Shown here: positions 1-7,297 of the stretch, in pieces
Position numbering within the stretch: position 1 is the first letter of the stretch
Layout of the letters: each line of letters begins with the position of its first letter
DNA from: a virus
Length of the DNA: 34,725 nt
Strand: one strand, 5' to 3'
Virus record (IMG/VR): IMGVR_UViG_3300020219_000009
Span: 1 to 34,725 of that record
The notes under the pieces: model-generated
Database searches by the model: none
Told to the model about the DNA's origin: nothing
Seen by the model: only the letters and a program-made list of their open reading frames with translations
Position numbers and translations under genes: made by a program

Positions 1-127
1 ACTGAAATGCTAATGACTGAGCAGGCTAAGTTTAGTCCACAGTTCCTTGGAAAGCTTGTCATGCTTCCACAATTTCCGATGTTCTTCAAAGATCCTATGT
101 TGTCTCAAATGCTAGGGATGGCTACCG
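1..127. repeat. Terminal direct repeat, left copy (contig closure)
   Basis: Bases 1-127 are identical to 34599-34725. The repeat lies entirely inside the portal coding sequence and keeps its reading frame, so joining the ends restores one gene. A length of exactly 127 equals a common maximum assembler k-mer, which fits a circular assembly-graph artefact better than a true packaging repeat. The unique genome length is therefore 34,598 bp. Confidence 0.93.
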
Positions 128-222
128 GAATGTCAGCTCAGGTTCAAGCTTTAGAAGCGGCACCACTACAAGCGACGATGACGCCGGACCAAGCTCCTAT
201 TGAACAGGGAGCTATGCAATAA
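1..222 (+). CDS. Portal protein, C-terminal part (gene broken by contig ends)
   Basis: Open from base 1 (Thr-Glu-Met...) to TAA at 220-222, giving 73 residues. This is the C-terminus of the portal gene that starts at 32757; with the 127-bp overlap collapsed the full protein is about 687 residues. The tail is rich in Met, Pro, Gln and Ala (QALEAAPLQAT, DQAPIEQGAMQ), like the flexible C-termini of large portal proteins. A hairpin follows at 229-251. No independent start needs to be invoked for the ATG at 7: it is simply an internal Met. Confidence 0.9.
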   Translation, partial: TEMLMTEQAKFSPQFLGKLVMLPQFPMFFKDPMLSQMLGMATGMSAQVQALEAAPLQATMTPDQAPIEQGAMQ

Positions 223-228
223 AGTACT

Positions 229-251
229 AAGCTGGACCAATTCCAGCTTTT
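229..251 (+). terminator. Hairpin after portal gene
   Basis: Perfect 7-bp stem AAGCTGG / CCAGCTT with loop ACCAATT, followed by a short T-rich tract (TTTTCCTT). It lies 6 bases after the portal stop and about 90 bases before the scaffold gene. It may be a weak terminator or an mRNA-processing hairpin that adjusts portal against scaffold and coat expression. Confidence 0.55.
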
Positions 252-339
252 CCTTCGCACAAATCTATTTCGGGTTGCTCAATAAGGCTACGGCCAAAAC
301 AAAGCGTACGTCAAGAAAGACACGCAAGAAAGGGCAACC

Positions 340-1539
340 ATGAGTGACTCAGGAACACCAACAACAGGAGCGGCACCAGTCGCAACACCAATAGTAGTTA
401 ACGGGGGAGATTCGCCCCTGTTATTCGATGATATGGAGTTTAGTCTAGCTAGACCCATAAAGGCTAGTAAGCCTAAGGTCGAAAAAGAAGAAACTAAGGC
501 TGACACAGAATCAAAGGATAAAAAGCCCGCAAAGGAGCTGACCGCCAATGATGAAGTAAAAGAGACCAAAGAATCAGGAAAAGAAAAAGAAAAAGAAAAG
601 CTGGCAGAAACGAAGGATAAAGAAGCCGCCGTTCAACGTAAAACGCATAAGGCAAAGTGGGATAAGAGCGAGTGGGACCTAGACGATGAAGCGGAGCTGA
701 CTGTAAAGGTTAACGGCCAAGACGTACCTGTAAAGCTTAACGAATTAATGTCTAATTATTCCGGTAAAACTAACTGGTCTAAAAAGTTTCAAGACCTATC
801 GGTAAAAGAAAAAGAAGTATTAGCAGTAGATCAAAGGCTTAAATTAGCTAATGACAAGCTGAAAGCCGTGTACTCAGAAGCCGATCCTCAGAAGCGTATT
901 TTCTTAATGTCTGAGATGGCTGAAATGAATCCGATGGAGTTTCGGGCTAAGTACCTAGACGAGAATTTAAAAATGCTTGAAAAGTATTCTGTAATGACAG
1001 ATGATGAGCGCAAGGCTGATGCAACTGCGTTTGAAAACGCTTACTTAAAGCATCAGATGGGCACCAGAGCCACTACCGATAGCCGTAATCAAGCTTTACA
1101 GCAATTACAGCAAAAGGTTGAAGGACTTCTGACAAGTCACAAAATCACACAGGAAGAATTTCAAAAGCAAGATCAAGTTTTAGAAGAAATCTTTAAAAAA
1201 CAAGATCTAGATTTGAAACAAATCACCCCTGAATTCGTGATAGAAACAATAGAAAAAGATAAGTTATGGTTTGCTTCTCACTCGGTCTTTGAAAGTTTAC
1301 AACATCAAATGTCACAGCAAGATATGGTCAGTTTCGTAGACAAAGCATTTGCTTCAGGTTTGGAAGTTGAAGATATCCCAGACGTAATTGATGGATTGTA
1401 TGGAAAAGGCAGAGCTAAGCAAATAGCAGAGCAAAAACAAAAACAAGCTCAAGAATTTAAGACTGGTGTGAACCCGTCTAATGTAAAACCAAAGCCTCAG
1501 GACGATGGCATTTGGTCTTTTGAGCAAATAATTAACTAA
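340..1539 (+). CDS. Putative scaffolding protein
   Basis: 399 residues between portal and coat, the usual place for a head-assembly scaffold. Residues 1-45 are low complexity (Gly, Thr, Ala, Pro). About 45-105 is a highly charged Lys/Glu stretch, and from about 150 on it is largely predicted helix with coiled-coil character. There is no transmembrane segment and no enzyme motif. The C-terminus holds a basic, Gln-rich helix (about 365-378), and scaffolds of P22-like phages bind coat through a basic C-terminal helix. ATG 340 has a GGG-type ribosome site in AAGAAAGGGCAACC. The role is inferred from order and composition, not from a recognised domain. Confidence 0.7.
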   Translation: MSDSGTPTTGAAPVATPIVVNGGDSPLLFDDMEFSLARPIKASKPKVEKEETKADTESKDKKPAKELTANDEVKETKESGKEKEKEKLAETKDKEAAVQRKTHKAKWDKSEWDLDDEAELTVKVNGQDVPVKLNELMSNYSGKTNWSKKFQDLSVKEKEVLAVDQRLKLANDKLKAVYSEADPQKRIFLMSEMAEMNPMEFRAKYLDENLKMLEKYSVMTDDERKADATAFENAYLKHQMGTRATTDSRNQALQQLQQKVEGLLTSHKITQEEFQKQDQVLEEIFKKQDLDLKQITPEFVIETIEKDKLWFASHSVFESLQHQMSQQDMVSFVDKAFASGLEVEDIPDVIDGLYGKGRAKQIAEQKQKQAQEFKTGVNPSNVKPKPQDDGIWSFEQIIN

Positions 1540-1569
1540 ACAAAATAACTCCAACGGAGGGAGTACAAA

Positions 1570-2760
1570 ATGCCAGCATTTAATTTAACAAGTCAATCGG
1601 CTCTATTTAAAACTAAGTTCGGAAAGCTTTCTGAGAACGCTTACAACTCAGCTAACGTGATGTTAGGAACTATGAAAAAAGAATATAACTTTACTGGTGA
1701 AGACATGAAGGTAGCAGTACCTACATTTTTCGCGGGTGGAGTCGGAGCAGGAACTTTGCCAACGGCAAATCCAGCAAGCGCAGCAAAAGCAACTCTTACC
1801 GCAAAGCGCGTATACTCTGTAACTGAAATTGAGCGCGAAGCCTTAAAAGCCTCTTCAAATGACGAAGGTGCGTTTGTTGAAGCTATGAAGTGGAACGTAC
1901 AAAAGTCGGTTGAGTCTTATAACCGTTTTGCATCTTTCATCATGTTTGGTGATGGAACAGCGGCTTTAGGAACAGCTAACGCTAACGCTACGAATTCAGC
2001 GGCGGCTCCTTATATCGTGATTTCTTCGGCTACTTGGAAAGAAGGAAACTGGGAAGAAAACGATTACATCAATTGGGGCACAGATGCTTCTGTCTTCCGA
2101 ATTGACATTGTAGTTCCAGCGACTCGTCAAATTCGTATGACTCGTATTTCTGGAACTTTAGATTTAACTACTGCTGGATCAGGCGTAATTGCTTACATGC
2201 AGAATTCTAAAGACAAAGTTCCAAACGGCTTAAAAGGTGTTTGTGACGCGACAAGTGGAAATCTTTACGGAGTGGCTGTAGCTCGTAGATGGCAAGCGGC
2301 GCAAATTGCTGCTGGTGGCGCTGGTGTGTCTGCTGACGTACTTAATGAGCTTATCATTCGAGTACAAGCACGATGCGGCAAAGCTCCTAAAAAGCTTGTT
2401 ACTTCTTTCACTCAGTATCGCAAGATTTTAAACTTCTTAGAAAACCAAAAGGTTTACATGGTTGACCCTCGTGCTTCAGAATTAAAAGGCAAAGTGTCTT
2501 TTGCTGGTATCGAGTATATGTCTAACGCTGGACCTATCGGTATTTTCTCTGATCGTATGTGTGAAGATGACCGAGTTTACGCTGTAAACACTGACTTCAT
2601 TACCGCTTACCACAGACCTGACTTCGGTTGGTTTGATGATGACGGTACTGTTTTCTTACGGCTTGAAGGCTCAGATGCTTACTCAGCTCGTTACGGCGGG
2701 TACTATGAGAATTACATCATCCCTTCTTTCCAAGGTGTTGTTACAGGACTATCAATTTAA
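1570..2760 (+). CDS. Major capsid (coat) protein
   Basis: 396 residues, no signal peptide, with the mixed alpha/beta composition expected of an HK97-fold coat subunit. It follows the scaffold candidate at 30 bases with a strong ribosome site (CGGAGGGAG, 6-7 bases before ATG), as expected for the most abundant virion protein. It is followed by the most stable hairpin of the late region (2768-2801). The Gly/Ala-rich segment at about 55-75 and the long helix around 85-125 fit an N-arm and spine helix. The HK97 fold is inferred; placement and expression signals are direct. Confidence 0.82.
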   Translation: MPAFNLTSQSALFKTKFGKLSENAYNSANVMLGTMKKEYNFTGEDMKVAVPTFFAGGVGAGTLPTANPASAAKATLTAKRVYSVTEIEREALKASSNDEGAFVEAMKWNVQKSVESYNRFASFIMFGDGTAALGTANANATNSAAAPYIVISSATWKEGNWEENDYINWGTDASVFRIDIVVPATRQIRMTRISGTLDLTTAGSGVIAYMQNSKDKVPNGLKGVCDATSGNLYGVAVARRWQAAQIAAGGAGVSADVLNELIIRVQARCGKAPKKLVTSFTQYRKILNFLENQKVYMVDPRASELKGKVSFAGIEYMSNAGPIGIFSDRMCEDDRVYAVNTDFITAYHRPDFGWFDDDGTVFLRLEGSDAYSARYGGYYENYIIPSFQGVVTGLSI

Positions 2761-2767
2761 TAATCAG

Positions 2768-2801
2768 AGAGAAACGACCGTCTAAAAAGCGGTCTTTCTC
2801 T
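2768..2801 (+). terminator. Strong hairpin downstream of coat gene
   Basis: Stem AGAGAAA-(C)-GACCG pairs with CGGTC-TTTCTCT around loop TCTAAAAAG, 12 paired bases with one bulge. There is no long T tract beyond the stem, so partial termination or 3-prime-end protection of the coat mRNA is as likely as full termination. Confidence 0.7.
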
Positions 2802-2817
2802 ACACAGGGGGTAAAAT

Positions 2818-3162
2818 ATGGGAACAGCGATGCAAGCGAAGGCAGTAGTTTGTCCACAACAACAGGTCTCAATCTTGAGCGTGTTAGTGACTGGGACTGG
2901 AACTGCTTCTGTGTCTGGAACGTGTAGCTTTAATGTGTCTCTGGTAGATAATGGAGATGGTGACTATACTCTCACCTTTTTGCAACCATTTGCTAGAGTG
3001 CCACAGGGGGTAGCTACGGCGGTGACTGACAATATTTATTGTAAAATAGGAACTACTACAGTGTCCACAATGCAAATTTTAACTGAGAACTTATCCGGCG
3101 TGGCTACAGATGCGATCTTTCATCTTATAGTAGTCGGATCAAATTCAATAGATCAAATCTAA
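2818..3162 (+). CDS. Small beta-sandwich protein, H-type-lectin-like (copy 1)
   Basis: 114 residues, mostly beta-strand forming. Shares a pattern with the next gene: LTFLQPF...P, then a DN, then TT, LSG.A and IVVGSNS near the end. The sequence F..PF...P followed by an alternating V/T strand resembles H-type lectin and related phage host-binding beta-sandwich modules. Directly after the coat gene it could instead be a head decoration protein. The start is preceded by CAGGGGGTAAAAT. The fold is inferred from pattern, and the function is not established. Confidence 0.5.
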   Translation: MGTAMQAKAVVCPQQQVSILSVLVTGTGTASVSGTCSFNVSLVDNGDGDYTLTFLQPFARVPQGVATAVTDNIYCKIGTTTVSTMQILTENLSGVATDAIFHLIVVGSNSIDQI

Positions 3163-3172
3163 GGGGGGTTTT

Positions 3173-3520
3173 ATGGCAGAACCAGGAACTTCAAATATGA
3201 GATTCGCGTTAACAGGTCCACAGTACAAGCAAAGGCTTATTGCTTTTGAATCTACTTCCGGAGCGTTAACACAAGGGCAGTTTGACGCAGTTTTATCAAG
3301 CGGTGGAACTGGGATCTATGTAATTACTTTTAATGAGCCTTTTTTATTGGCTCCCGAAGTGGCGGTTACTTGTGAAACTGACAACAGGTTCGCAAGAGTA
3401 ACTAGCTCGACTACTTTGGCAGTAACTATAGAAACTCAAGACCTCTCAGGCGGCGCAGCGGCGGACTCTGACTTTATGGCTATAGTTCACGGAACGGACA
3501 GCGCAAACGCAATTAAATAA
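3173..3520 (+). CDS. Small beta-sandwich protein, H-type-lectin-like (copy 2)
   Basis: 115 residues, paralog of the preceding gene (10 bases apart): ITFNEPF..AP, ETDNRF, SSTT, TQDLSGGAA.DSDF and IVHGTDS align with copy 1 in the same order and spacing. Ribosome site AAGGGGGG lies 5-6 bases before ATG. Two tandem copies suggest duplication of a virion surface or receptor-contact module, either capsid decoration or fibre-tip lectin. No signal peptide, no membrane segment. Confidence 0.5.
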   Translation: MAEPGTSNMRFALTGPQYKQRLIAFESTSGALTQGQFDAVLSSGGTGIYVITFNEPFLLAPEVAVTCETDNRFARVTSSTTLAVTIETQDLSGGAAADSDFMAIVHGTDSANAIK

Positions 3521-3585
3521 TTAGGCGGTGCTTATGGATGAGCGCCAATCCTACTAAGAACTAGCAAAAGCTAGGGAGGGGAAAT

Positions 3586-5028
3586 ATGTCTACAAAAGGC
3601 TATCCATCACAGAAGAAACTTATCGCACCACTAGCGGGTGTTACGGACAAATCCACAAAAGAGCAGTTTGGAACATTCCAACAAAACTACTCTGACAAAG
3701 TCGGCCAAGATGTCGTATCAAATGGATACTACAGACTTACGGCGGCAATAACGGTTACAACGGCCTCAACAGCTTTTCCAAAAAGAACCTTTACTTCTAC
3801 GGCTCACGGCGGGGCAATAGGTGACATGGTTCGTTTTGAATCACTAGCGGCAAACCCAGGTTTTGAGGCAATAATTATAGATGTTCCAGATGCGGACACT
3901 ATAGTTTTGGGTTCTGAAACTCCTGCTAACATAGTCGCTACAAACGGCTTTTTTATATTACGGTCGGTCTCAGCACGGCTTGATGCTTCTGGTGCGACGA
4001 TTTCGGTAAGCACTTCGGCACCTATTCAATTTTCTTTAAACGGAACTGATACTACAGTTTCTCAAGATACTGGGACTCCTGCTAATTCAAGGCCTCTGCC
4101 TACTCGGTACCTAAACACTATTGGGGTAACTACTGATTTATCGACCCTAGCAGAGCAACAAACCCAAACCACAGCTATGAACGCGATTAATACAGCGGTT
4201 CAGATAATGGATGACTGGGACGAGTCGGATCGGGCTAAAGTAAACCCTATAGTCGGTCAAGCTGGTGTTCAGGGTAATACTGGAACAGTCACGGCAAACA
4301 CTCAAAGAGTAGTTCTAGCCACAGACGTGGCATTACCTGCGGGCACGGCGATCATAGGCGCTCTATCAAACAATCAATCAACTAATATTTCACAGATGAA
4401 TGGTGTAACTGTAAGCATGGCCTCTGGGACTTCTGACACAGGAACTCAAAGAGTAACCTTGGCCACAAACGTGGCGCTGCCTGCTGGTACGGCGATCATA
4501 GGCGCACTTTCTGCGAATCAATCAACAAATATTTCACAGATGAATGGTGTAACTGTAAGCATGGCCTCTGGGACTTCTGATACAGGAACTCAAAGAGTAA
4601 CCTTGGCCACAGACGTGGCACTACCTGCTGGTACGGCGATCATCGGGGCCTTGTCAAACAATCAATCAACAAATATTTCACAGATAAACGCTGTGACTGT
4701 ACTTATGGGCGTAGGTCCATCGGGAACAGGTGCTCAGCGAATGACGATTGCAAACGTAGCAGCGGCAACAGCAGCGAACGTAACAAGCTCAGCCTCAAAC
4801 GTAACGCTTTTGGCTCTTGCTGCGGGACGAATGGGTGCCACGTTTTACAATGATTCTACTGCTATACTTTACTTAAAACTTGGTGCTACAGCTTCCACGA
4901 CTTCTTACACTGTACAGCTTCAATCGAATGGTTATTACGAACTCCCTGGTGGTGGCGCTTGTTTCTCAGGAATCATTGACGGTATTTGGTCTTCAGCAAA
5001 CGGCTTTTGCCGCGTAACAAGTTGGTAG
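3586..5028 (+). CDS. Putative tail fibre or spike protein with 48-residue repeats
   Basis: 480 residues, rich in Thr, Ala, Ser and Val, typical of fibrous beta-structured virion proteins. Residues about 1-215 form a non-repetitive N-terminal part. About 239-382 consist of three copies of a 48-residue unit containing TLAT.VALPAGTAIIGALS, NISQMNGVTV and ASGTSDTG. The C-terminal 100 residues (TFYNDSTAILYLKLG, then a Gly-rich strand) look like a compact tip domain. Strong ribosome site GGGAGGGGAAAT. The arrangement of N-terminal anchor, repeat shaft and tip supports a fibre role, but the exact family is not recognised. Confidence 0.6.
   Translation: MSTKGYPSQKKLIAPLAGVTDKSTKEQFGTFQQNYSDKVGQDVVSNGYYRLTAAITVTTASTAFPKRTFTSTAHGGAIGDMVRFESLAANPGFEAIIIDVPDADTIVLGSETPANIVATNGFFILRSVSARLDASGATISVSTSAPIQFSLNGTDTTVSQDTGTPANSRPLPTRYLNTIGVTTDLSTLAEQQTQTTAMNAINTAVQIMDDWDESDRAKVNPIVGQAGVQGNTGTVTANTQRVVLATDVALPAGTAIIGALSNNQSTNISQMNGVTVSMASGTSDTGTQRVTLATNVALPAGTAIIGALSANQSTNISQMNGVTVSMASGTSDTGTQRVTLATDVALPAGTAIIGALSNNQSTNISQINAVTVLMGVGPSGTGAQRMTIANVAAATAANVTSSASNVTLLALAAGRMGATFYNDSTAILYLKLGATASTTSYTVQLQSNGYYELPGGGACFSGIIDGIWSSANGFCRVTSW
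4300..4731 (+). repeat. Three tandem 144-bp in-frame repeats
   Basis: Units begin at 4300, 4444 and 4588 (each starts ACTCAAAGAG), exactly 144 bp apart. Units 1 and 2 are nearly identical across their second half; unit 3 diverges after the shared AATATTTCACAGAT. A fourth degenerate beginning (GCTCAGCGAATGAC) follows at about 4732. The array keeps frame, so copy number can change by recombination without disrupting the protein. Confidence 0.93.
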
Positions 5029-5034
5029 GTTTAT

Positions 5035-5682
5035 ATGCCTTTAGTTAATCCTCAAAGAATGACATTACAAACATTTACGACTGGCTCAGGCACTTACACG
5101 ACGCCTGCGGGCACTCGATATATTACAGTGAAAATGGTTGGTGGCGGCGGTGGCTCTAGCGGTTCAGGTACGGCTTCAGGCGGCGCTGGCGGTGCGGGTG
5201 GCAATACTACTTTTGGTACTACTTTACTTGCTGCAAATGGCGGTAACGGCGGTGTGTTTGCTGCCTCGCCACTAGCTGGTGGAACTGCATCTTTAGGCAC
5301 TGGGCCTGTGGGCATTGCGCTGACGGGCGCATTTGGTCAAGGTGGTTGTGGAGCAGGTACGGGTGCGGCGGCAACAATGGGTGGCACAGGCGGAGCTACT
5401 CCTTTCGGTGGTGGCGGTGCAGGCTGGGGCGCTGGCCCATCTGCATCAGGGCAAGCGAACACAGGGGCTGGCGCTGGCGGTGGCGGTTCTCAATCAGTCG
5501 TGAACTCAGTGTCAGGTTGTGGTGGTTCTGCGGGCGGTTACGTTGACGCACTTATAACTTCACCTTTAGCTACTTACGCATACGCTGTCGGCGCAGGCGG
5601 TACTTTAGGTTCTGCGGGTACAAGTGGAACAGCGGGAGCTGGTGGTGGTTCAGGTATCATTATCGTTCAGGAATTTTACTAA
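5035..5682 (+). CDS. Glycine-rich tail adhesin-like protein
   Basis: 215 residues. Residues 10-35 carry the strand pattern seen at the start of many phage glycine-rich tail domains (FTTGSGTYTTPAG, then VKMVGGGGGS). About 35-210 are extraordinarily Gly/Ala/Ser/Thr-rich with repeated GG.GG segments. Such regions in phage adhesins (for example gp38-type tips of T-even phages) form polyglycine-II bundles that display receptor-binding loops. It follows the fibre gene by 6 bases and probably forms its partner or tip. The domain type is recognised by pattern; the receptor is unknown. The stop overlaps the next start (TAATG). Confidence 0.65.
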   Translation: MPLVNPQRMTLQTFTTGSGTYTTPAGTRYITVKMVGGGGGSSGSGTASGGAGGAGGNTTFGTTLLAANGGNGGVFAASPLAGGTASLGTGPVGIALTGAFGQGGCGAGTGAAATMGGTGGATPFGGGGAGWGAGPSASGQANTGAGAGGGGSQSVVNSVSGCGGSAGGYVDALITSPLATYAYAVGAGGTLGSAGTSGTAGAGGGSGIIIVQEFY

Positions 5683-5897
5683 TGACTATTATCAGTGATA
5701 AAACAAGTGTCACTATTAGTCTAGTTCTTGGTTTGGTGGGTGGAGCTTTTTGGCTTTCATCGGTATTCTTCGAGGTGAAAGCGCACTCAAAAGATATTGA
5801 CCATATAAAAACACAACAACAAGATGAAATGCAGATTTTGATAGAGATTAGAGAAAGAATTATTAAACTTGAAACAGAAATTAAAAGGAAGTTATGA
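5682..5897 (+). CDS. Small membrane protein with coiled coil, lysis candidate
   Basis: 71 residues: one transmembrane helix at about 9-30 (TISLVLGLVGGAFWLSSVFF) and then a charged heptad-like helix to the end. An N-terminal membrane anchor followed by a periplasmic or cytoplasmic coiled coil is seen in inner-membrane spanins and in some holin-like proteins. Its start overlaps the adhesin stop by TAATG, and its own stop overlaps the next start by ATGA. A lipoprotein gene and a peptidase gene lie within 1.6 kb, which supports a lysis cassette. The specific role is inferred. Confidence 0.5.
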   Translation: MTIISDKTSVTISLVLGLVGGAFWLSSVFFEVKAHSKDIDHIKTQQQDEMQILIEIRERIIKLETEIKRKL

Positions 5898-6637
5898 GTA
5901 AATTAAAAGAAGAATTACATAAAGTAGTTGAGGCAGCATCGGAGCAGCTTGAGCAGATTTGCATAGCAATGGCTAGTGAATACGCAACAGCTCAATTAAA
6001 ACTCCAAGCAAAGCAGATTTCAAAAGTCTTAGAGCAAAAGCATCCAGAGTTATACGCTGATGCGGCGATAGATTCAATTTTACCGGAAGTTGTTGGGGAT
6101 ATTGCTGAAGACATTAAGACTGTTGAAGAAGCGGCTGTTATTAAAGCAGAAGAAAATTTATTAGTTGAGCCACTGATTGAGCCAGAAGTTATTGAGGAGG
6201 TCGTAGTTCTACCTATTCCAGAAGTAACTATTGAGCCTATGCCGACTCCTGAACCAGTAATAGAACCAGTAATTGAACCTGAACCAGTAGTAGAGCCTGA
6301 AGCTCCAATTGAGGAACCAGTAGTAGAGCCTGCAATAGAGCCAGTAGTTATTGAACCTGAGCCTGTTATTATTGATCCTGTTATTATTGATCCTGTTATT
6401 ATTGAACCAGTTATTGAACCAGTAGTAATAGAACCTGAGCCAGTTATTGAGCCTGTTATTGAGCCTGTAATAGAGCCTGTAATAGAACCTGAGCCAGTTA
6501 TTGAGCCTGTTATTGAGCCTGTTATTGAGCCTGTTATTGAGCCTGTTATTGAGCCTGAGCCAGTAGTAGAACCTGAAACCGTAGTTATTAAACCAGAAGC
6601 TCCAATTGAGGAGCCTGTTACAGAAGGAAACATATAA
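5894..6637 (+). CDS. Pro/Glu-rich VIEP-repeat protein
   Basis: 247 residues. Residues 1-90 are helical and soluble-looking (no signal peptide). About 95-240 are an acidic Pro/Glu/Val/Ile rod built from PVIEP and PEPV motifs, with about 25 repeats of a 4-residue theme. Such sequences make stiff, extended, highly acidic spacers. Starts with an ATGA overlap and ends with TAATG into the next gene, so it is co-translated with the small membrane and helical proteins around it. It could be a spacer that spans the periplasm, an interaction scaffold, or a virion appendage. No family is recognised. Confidence 0.65.
   Translation: MSKLKEELHKVVEAASEQLEQICIAMASEYATAQLKLQAKQISKVLEQKHPELYADAAIDSILPEVVGDIAEDIKTVEEAAVIKAEENLLVEPLIEPEVIEEVVVLPIPEVTIEPMPTPEPVIEPVIEPEPVVEPEAPIEEPVVEPAIEPVVIEPEPVIIDPVIIDPVIIEPVIEPVVIEPEPVIEPVIEPVIEPVIEPEPVIEPVIEPVIEPVIEPVIEPEPVVEPETVVIKPEAPIEEPVTEGNI
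6247..6595 (+). repeat. Short tandem coding repeats (12-bp theme) for VIEP units
   Basis: Degenerate 12-bp units of the form GTTATTGAGCCT or GTAATAGAACCT recur in tandem, densest at 6430-6560. They encode Val-Ile-Glu-Pro. Third-base variation among units (ATT/ATA, GAG/GAA, CCT/CCA) shows the peptide pattern is selected rather than the DNA alone, while runs of identical units suggest recent slippage. Confidence 0.85.
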
Positions 6638-6858
6638 TGAACTTAAAACCAGTTTTAGAGATAATCGAGGCGTTAGTCGTTGAGCAAATCGAATTGAAGC
6701 AAGACGCGCTTGTTGATAACGTGTTAGCTAAGTTAGCGGCGCTTATCCCAGGCAAGCTTGACGATATGCTTTTAGCTCAAGTGGCACCATTGATTAAAGA
6801 AGAATTGAAAGCAGAGGCTTTAAAGCTAGCTGACAAAATTGATGGCGAAGTAGGATAA
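6637..6858 (+). CDS. Small helical protein, unknown
   Basis: 73 residues, nearly all predicted amphipathic helix (repeated L, A, I with K, E, D), no Cys, no membrane segment. The start overlaps the preceding stop (TAATG) and the next gene begins directly after its stop, so it belongs to the same translationally coupled cassette. It may pair with the helical N-terminus of the VIEP-repeat protein. Not recognised. Confidence 0.6.
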   Translation: MNLKPVLEIIEALVVEQIELKQDALVDNVLAKLAALIPGKLDDMLLAQVAPLIKEELKAEALKLADKIDGEVG

Positions 6859-7047
6859 GTGGACGTAAAGGCTTTGATTTTAAAGTATGGCTACCAGGCG
6901 GCTTCCTATCTCTATAATAAATTTAGAGACTGGTTTGACGATAAAAAGCTATTTGCCGACAAAGAAAAAGCCTTTGAAGAAGCTCTGAAAAAAGAAAACT
7001 TACCCGAGGAGGAACTTCGTGCAGCTCACAAAGATTTTCTTAAGTAG
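6859..7047 (+). CDS. Small charged protein, unknown
   Basis: 62 residues, GTG start immediately after the previous TAA with TAGGATAA as ribosome site. The N-terminus is aromatic and mildly hydrophobic (LILKYGYQAASYLYNKF), followed by a Lys/Glu-rich helix. It overlaps the lipoprotein gene by 29 bases in another frame. Two overlapping small genes with the second a lipoprotein recall embedded spanin pairs, but this protein lacks a convincing transmembrane segment. Confidence 0.5.
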   Translation: MDVKALILKYGYQAASYLYNKFRDWFDDKKLFADKEKAFEEALKKENLPEEELRAAHKDFLK

Positions 7048-7297
7048 TTTTCTTTTTTGGTCTTGTGCTCAATATAAGCCTGTTGAGGTCTTTGTCATAG
7101 ATAACAAAAAGCAAATTGCCTATGTTTACTCGGTCAAAGGCGTCAACAAGCGCACAGGTGAGTTTCAGCTTGAAGACAGGCCGATACAAAGCCTAGGGAG
7201 CGCAAAGTTTCAAAACGCTGTTTGCACGTCATACAAAGACTATAATTATTTAAACTACTTATGGAAAAGATACTTTTGGAATGTTAGCAACAATTAA
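7019..7297 (+). CDS. Putative small lipoprotein (outer-membrane), spanin candidate
   Basis: 92 residues. GTG start chosen because GAGGAGG lies 5-7 bases upstream, inside the preceding gene. The N-terminus is basic, then a hydrophobic stretch (IFLSSFLFWSC), with Cys16 as probable lipidation site. The Trp at -2 of the lipobox is unusual, so confidence is limited. The mature part has no long Pro-rich region as in Rz1. Embedded start, lipoprotein signal and adjacent peptidase make an outer spanin or an entry-exclusion lipoprotein plausible. Confidence 0.5.
   Translation: MQLTKIFLSSFLFWSCAQYKPVEVFVIDNKKQIAYVYSVKGVNKRTGEFQLEDRPIQSLGSAKFQNAVCTSYKDYNYLNYLWKRYFWNVSNN

Noticed and set aside
1-127. True short terminal repeat as in T7-like phages
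   Set aside because: Ends fall inside the portal gene and the length equals a usual assembler k-mer. Coverage data could still overturn this.
6247-6595. Possible CRISPR-like array because of short tandem repeats
   Set aside because: Units are 12-bp coding repeats with no spacers of constant length.
5992-6633. Long - strand frame with Gly-Ser-Ile-Thr repeats
   Set aside because: It is the exact antisense of the VIEP-repeat gene; the repeat DNA keeps all frames open. The + frame has coupled starts and stops on both sides.
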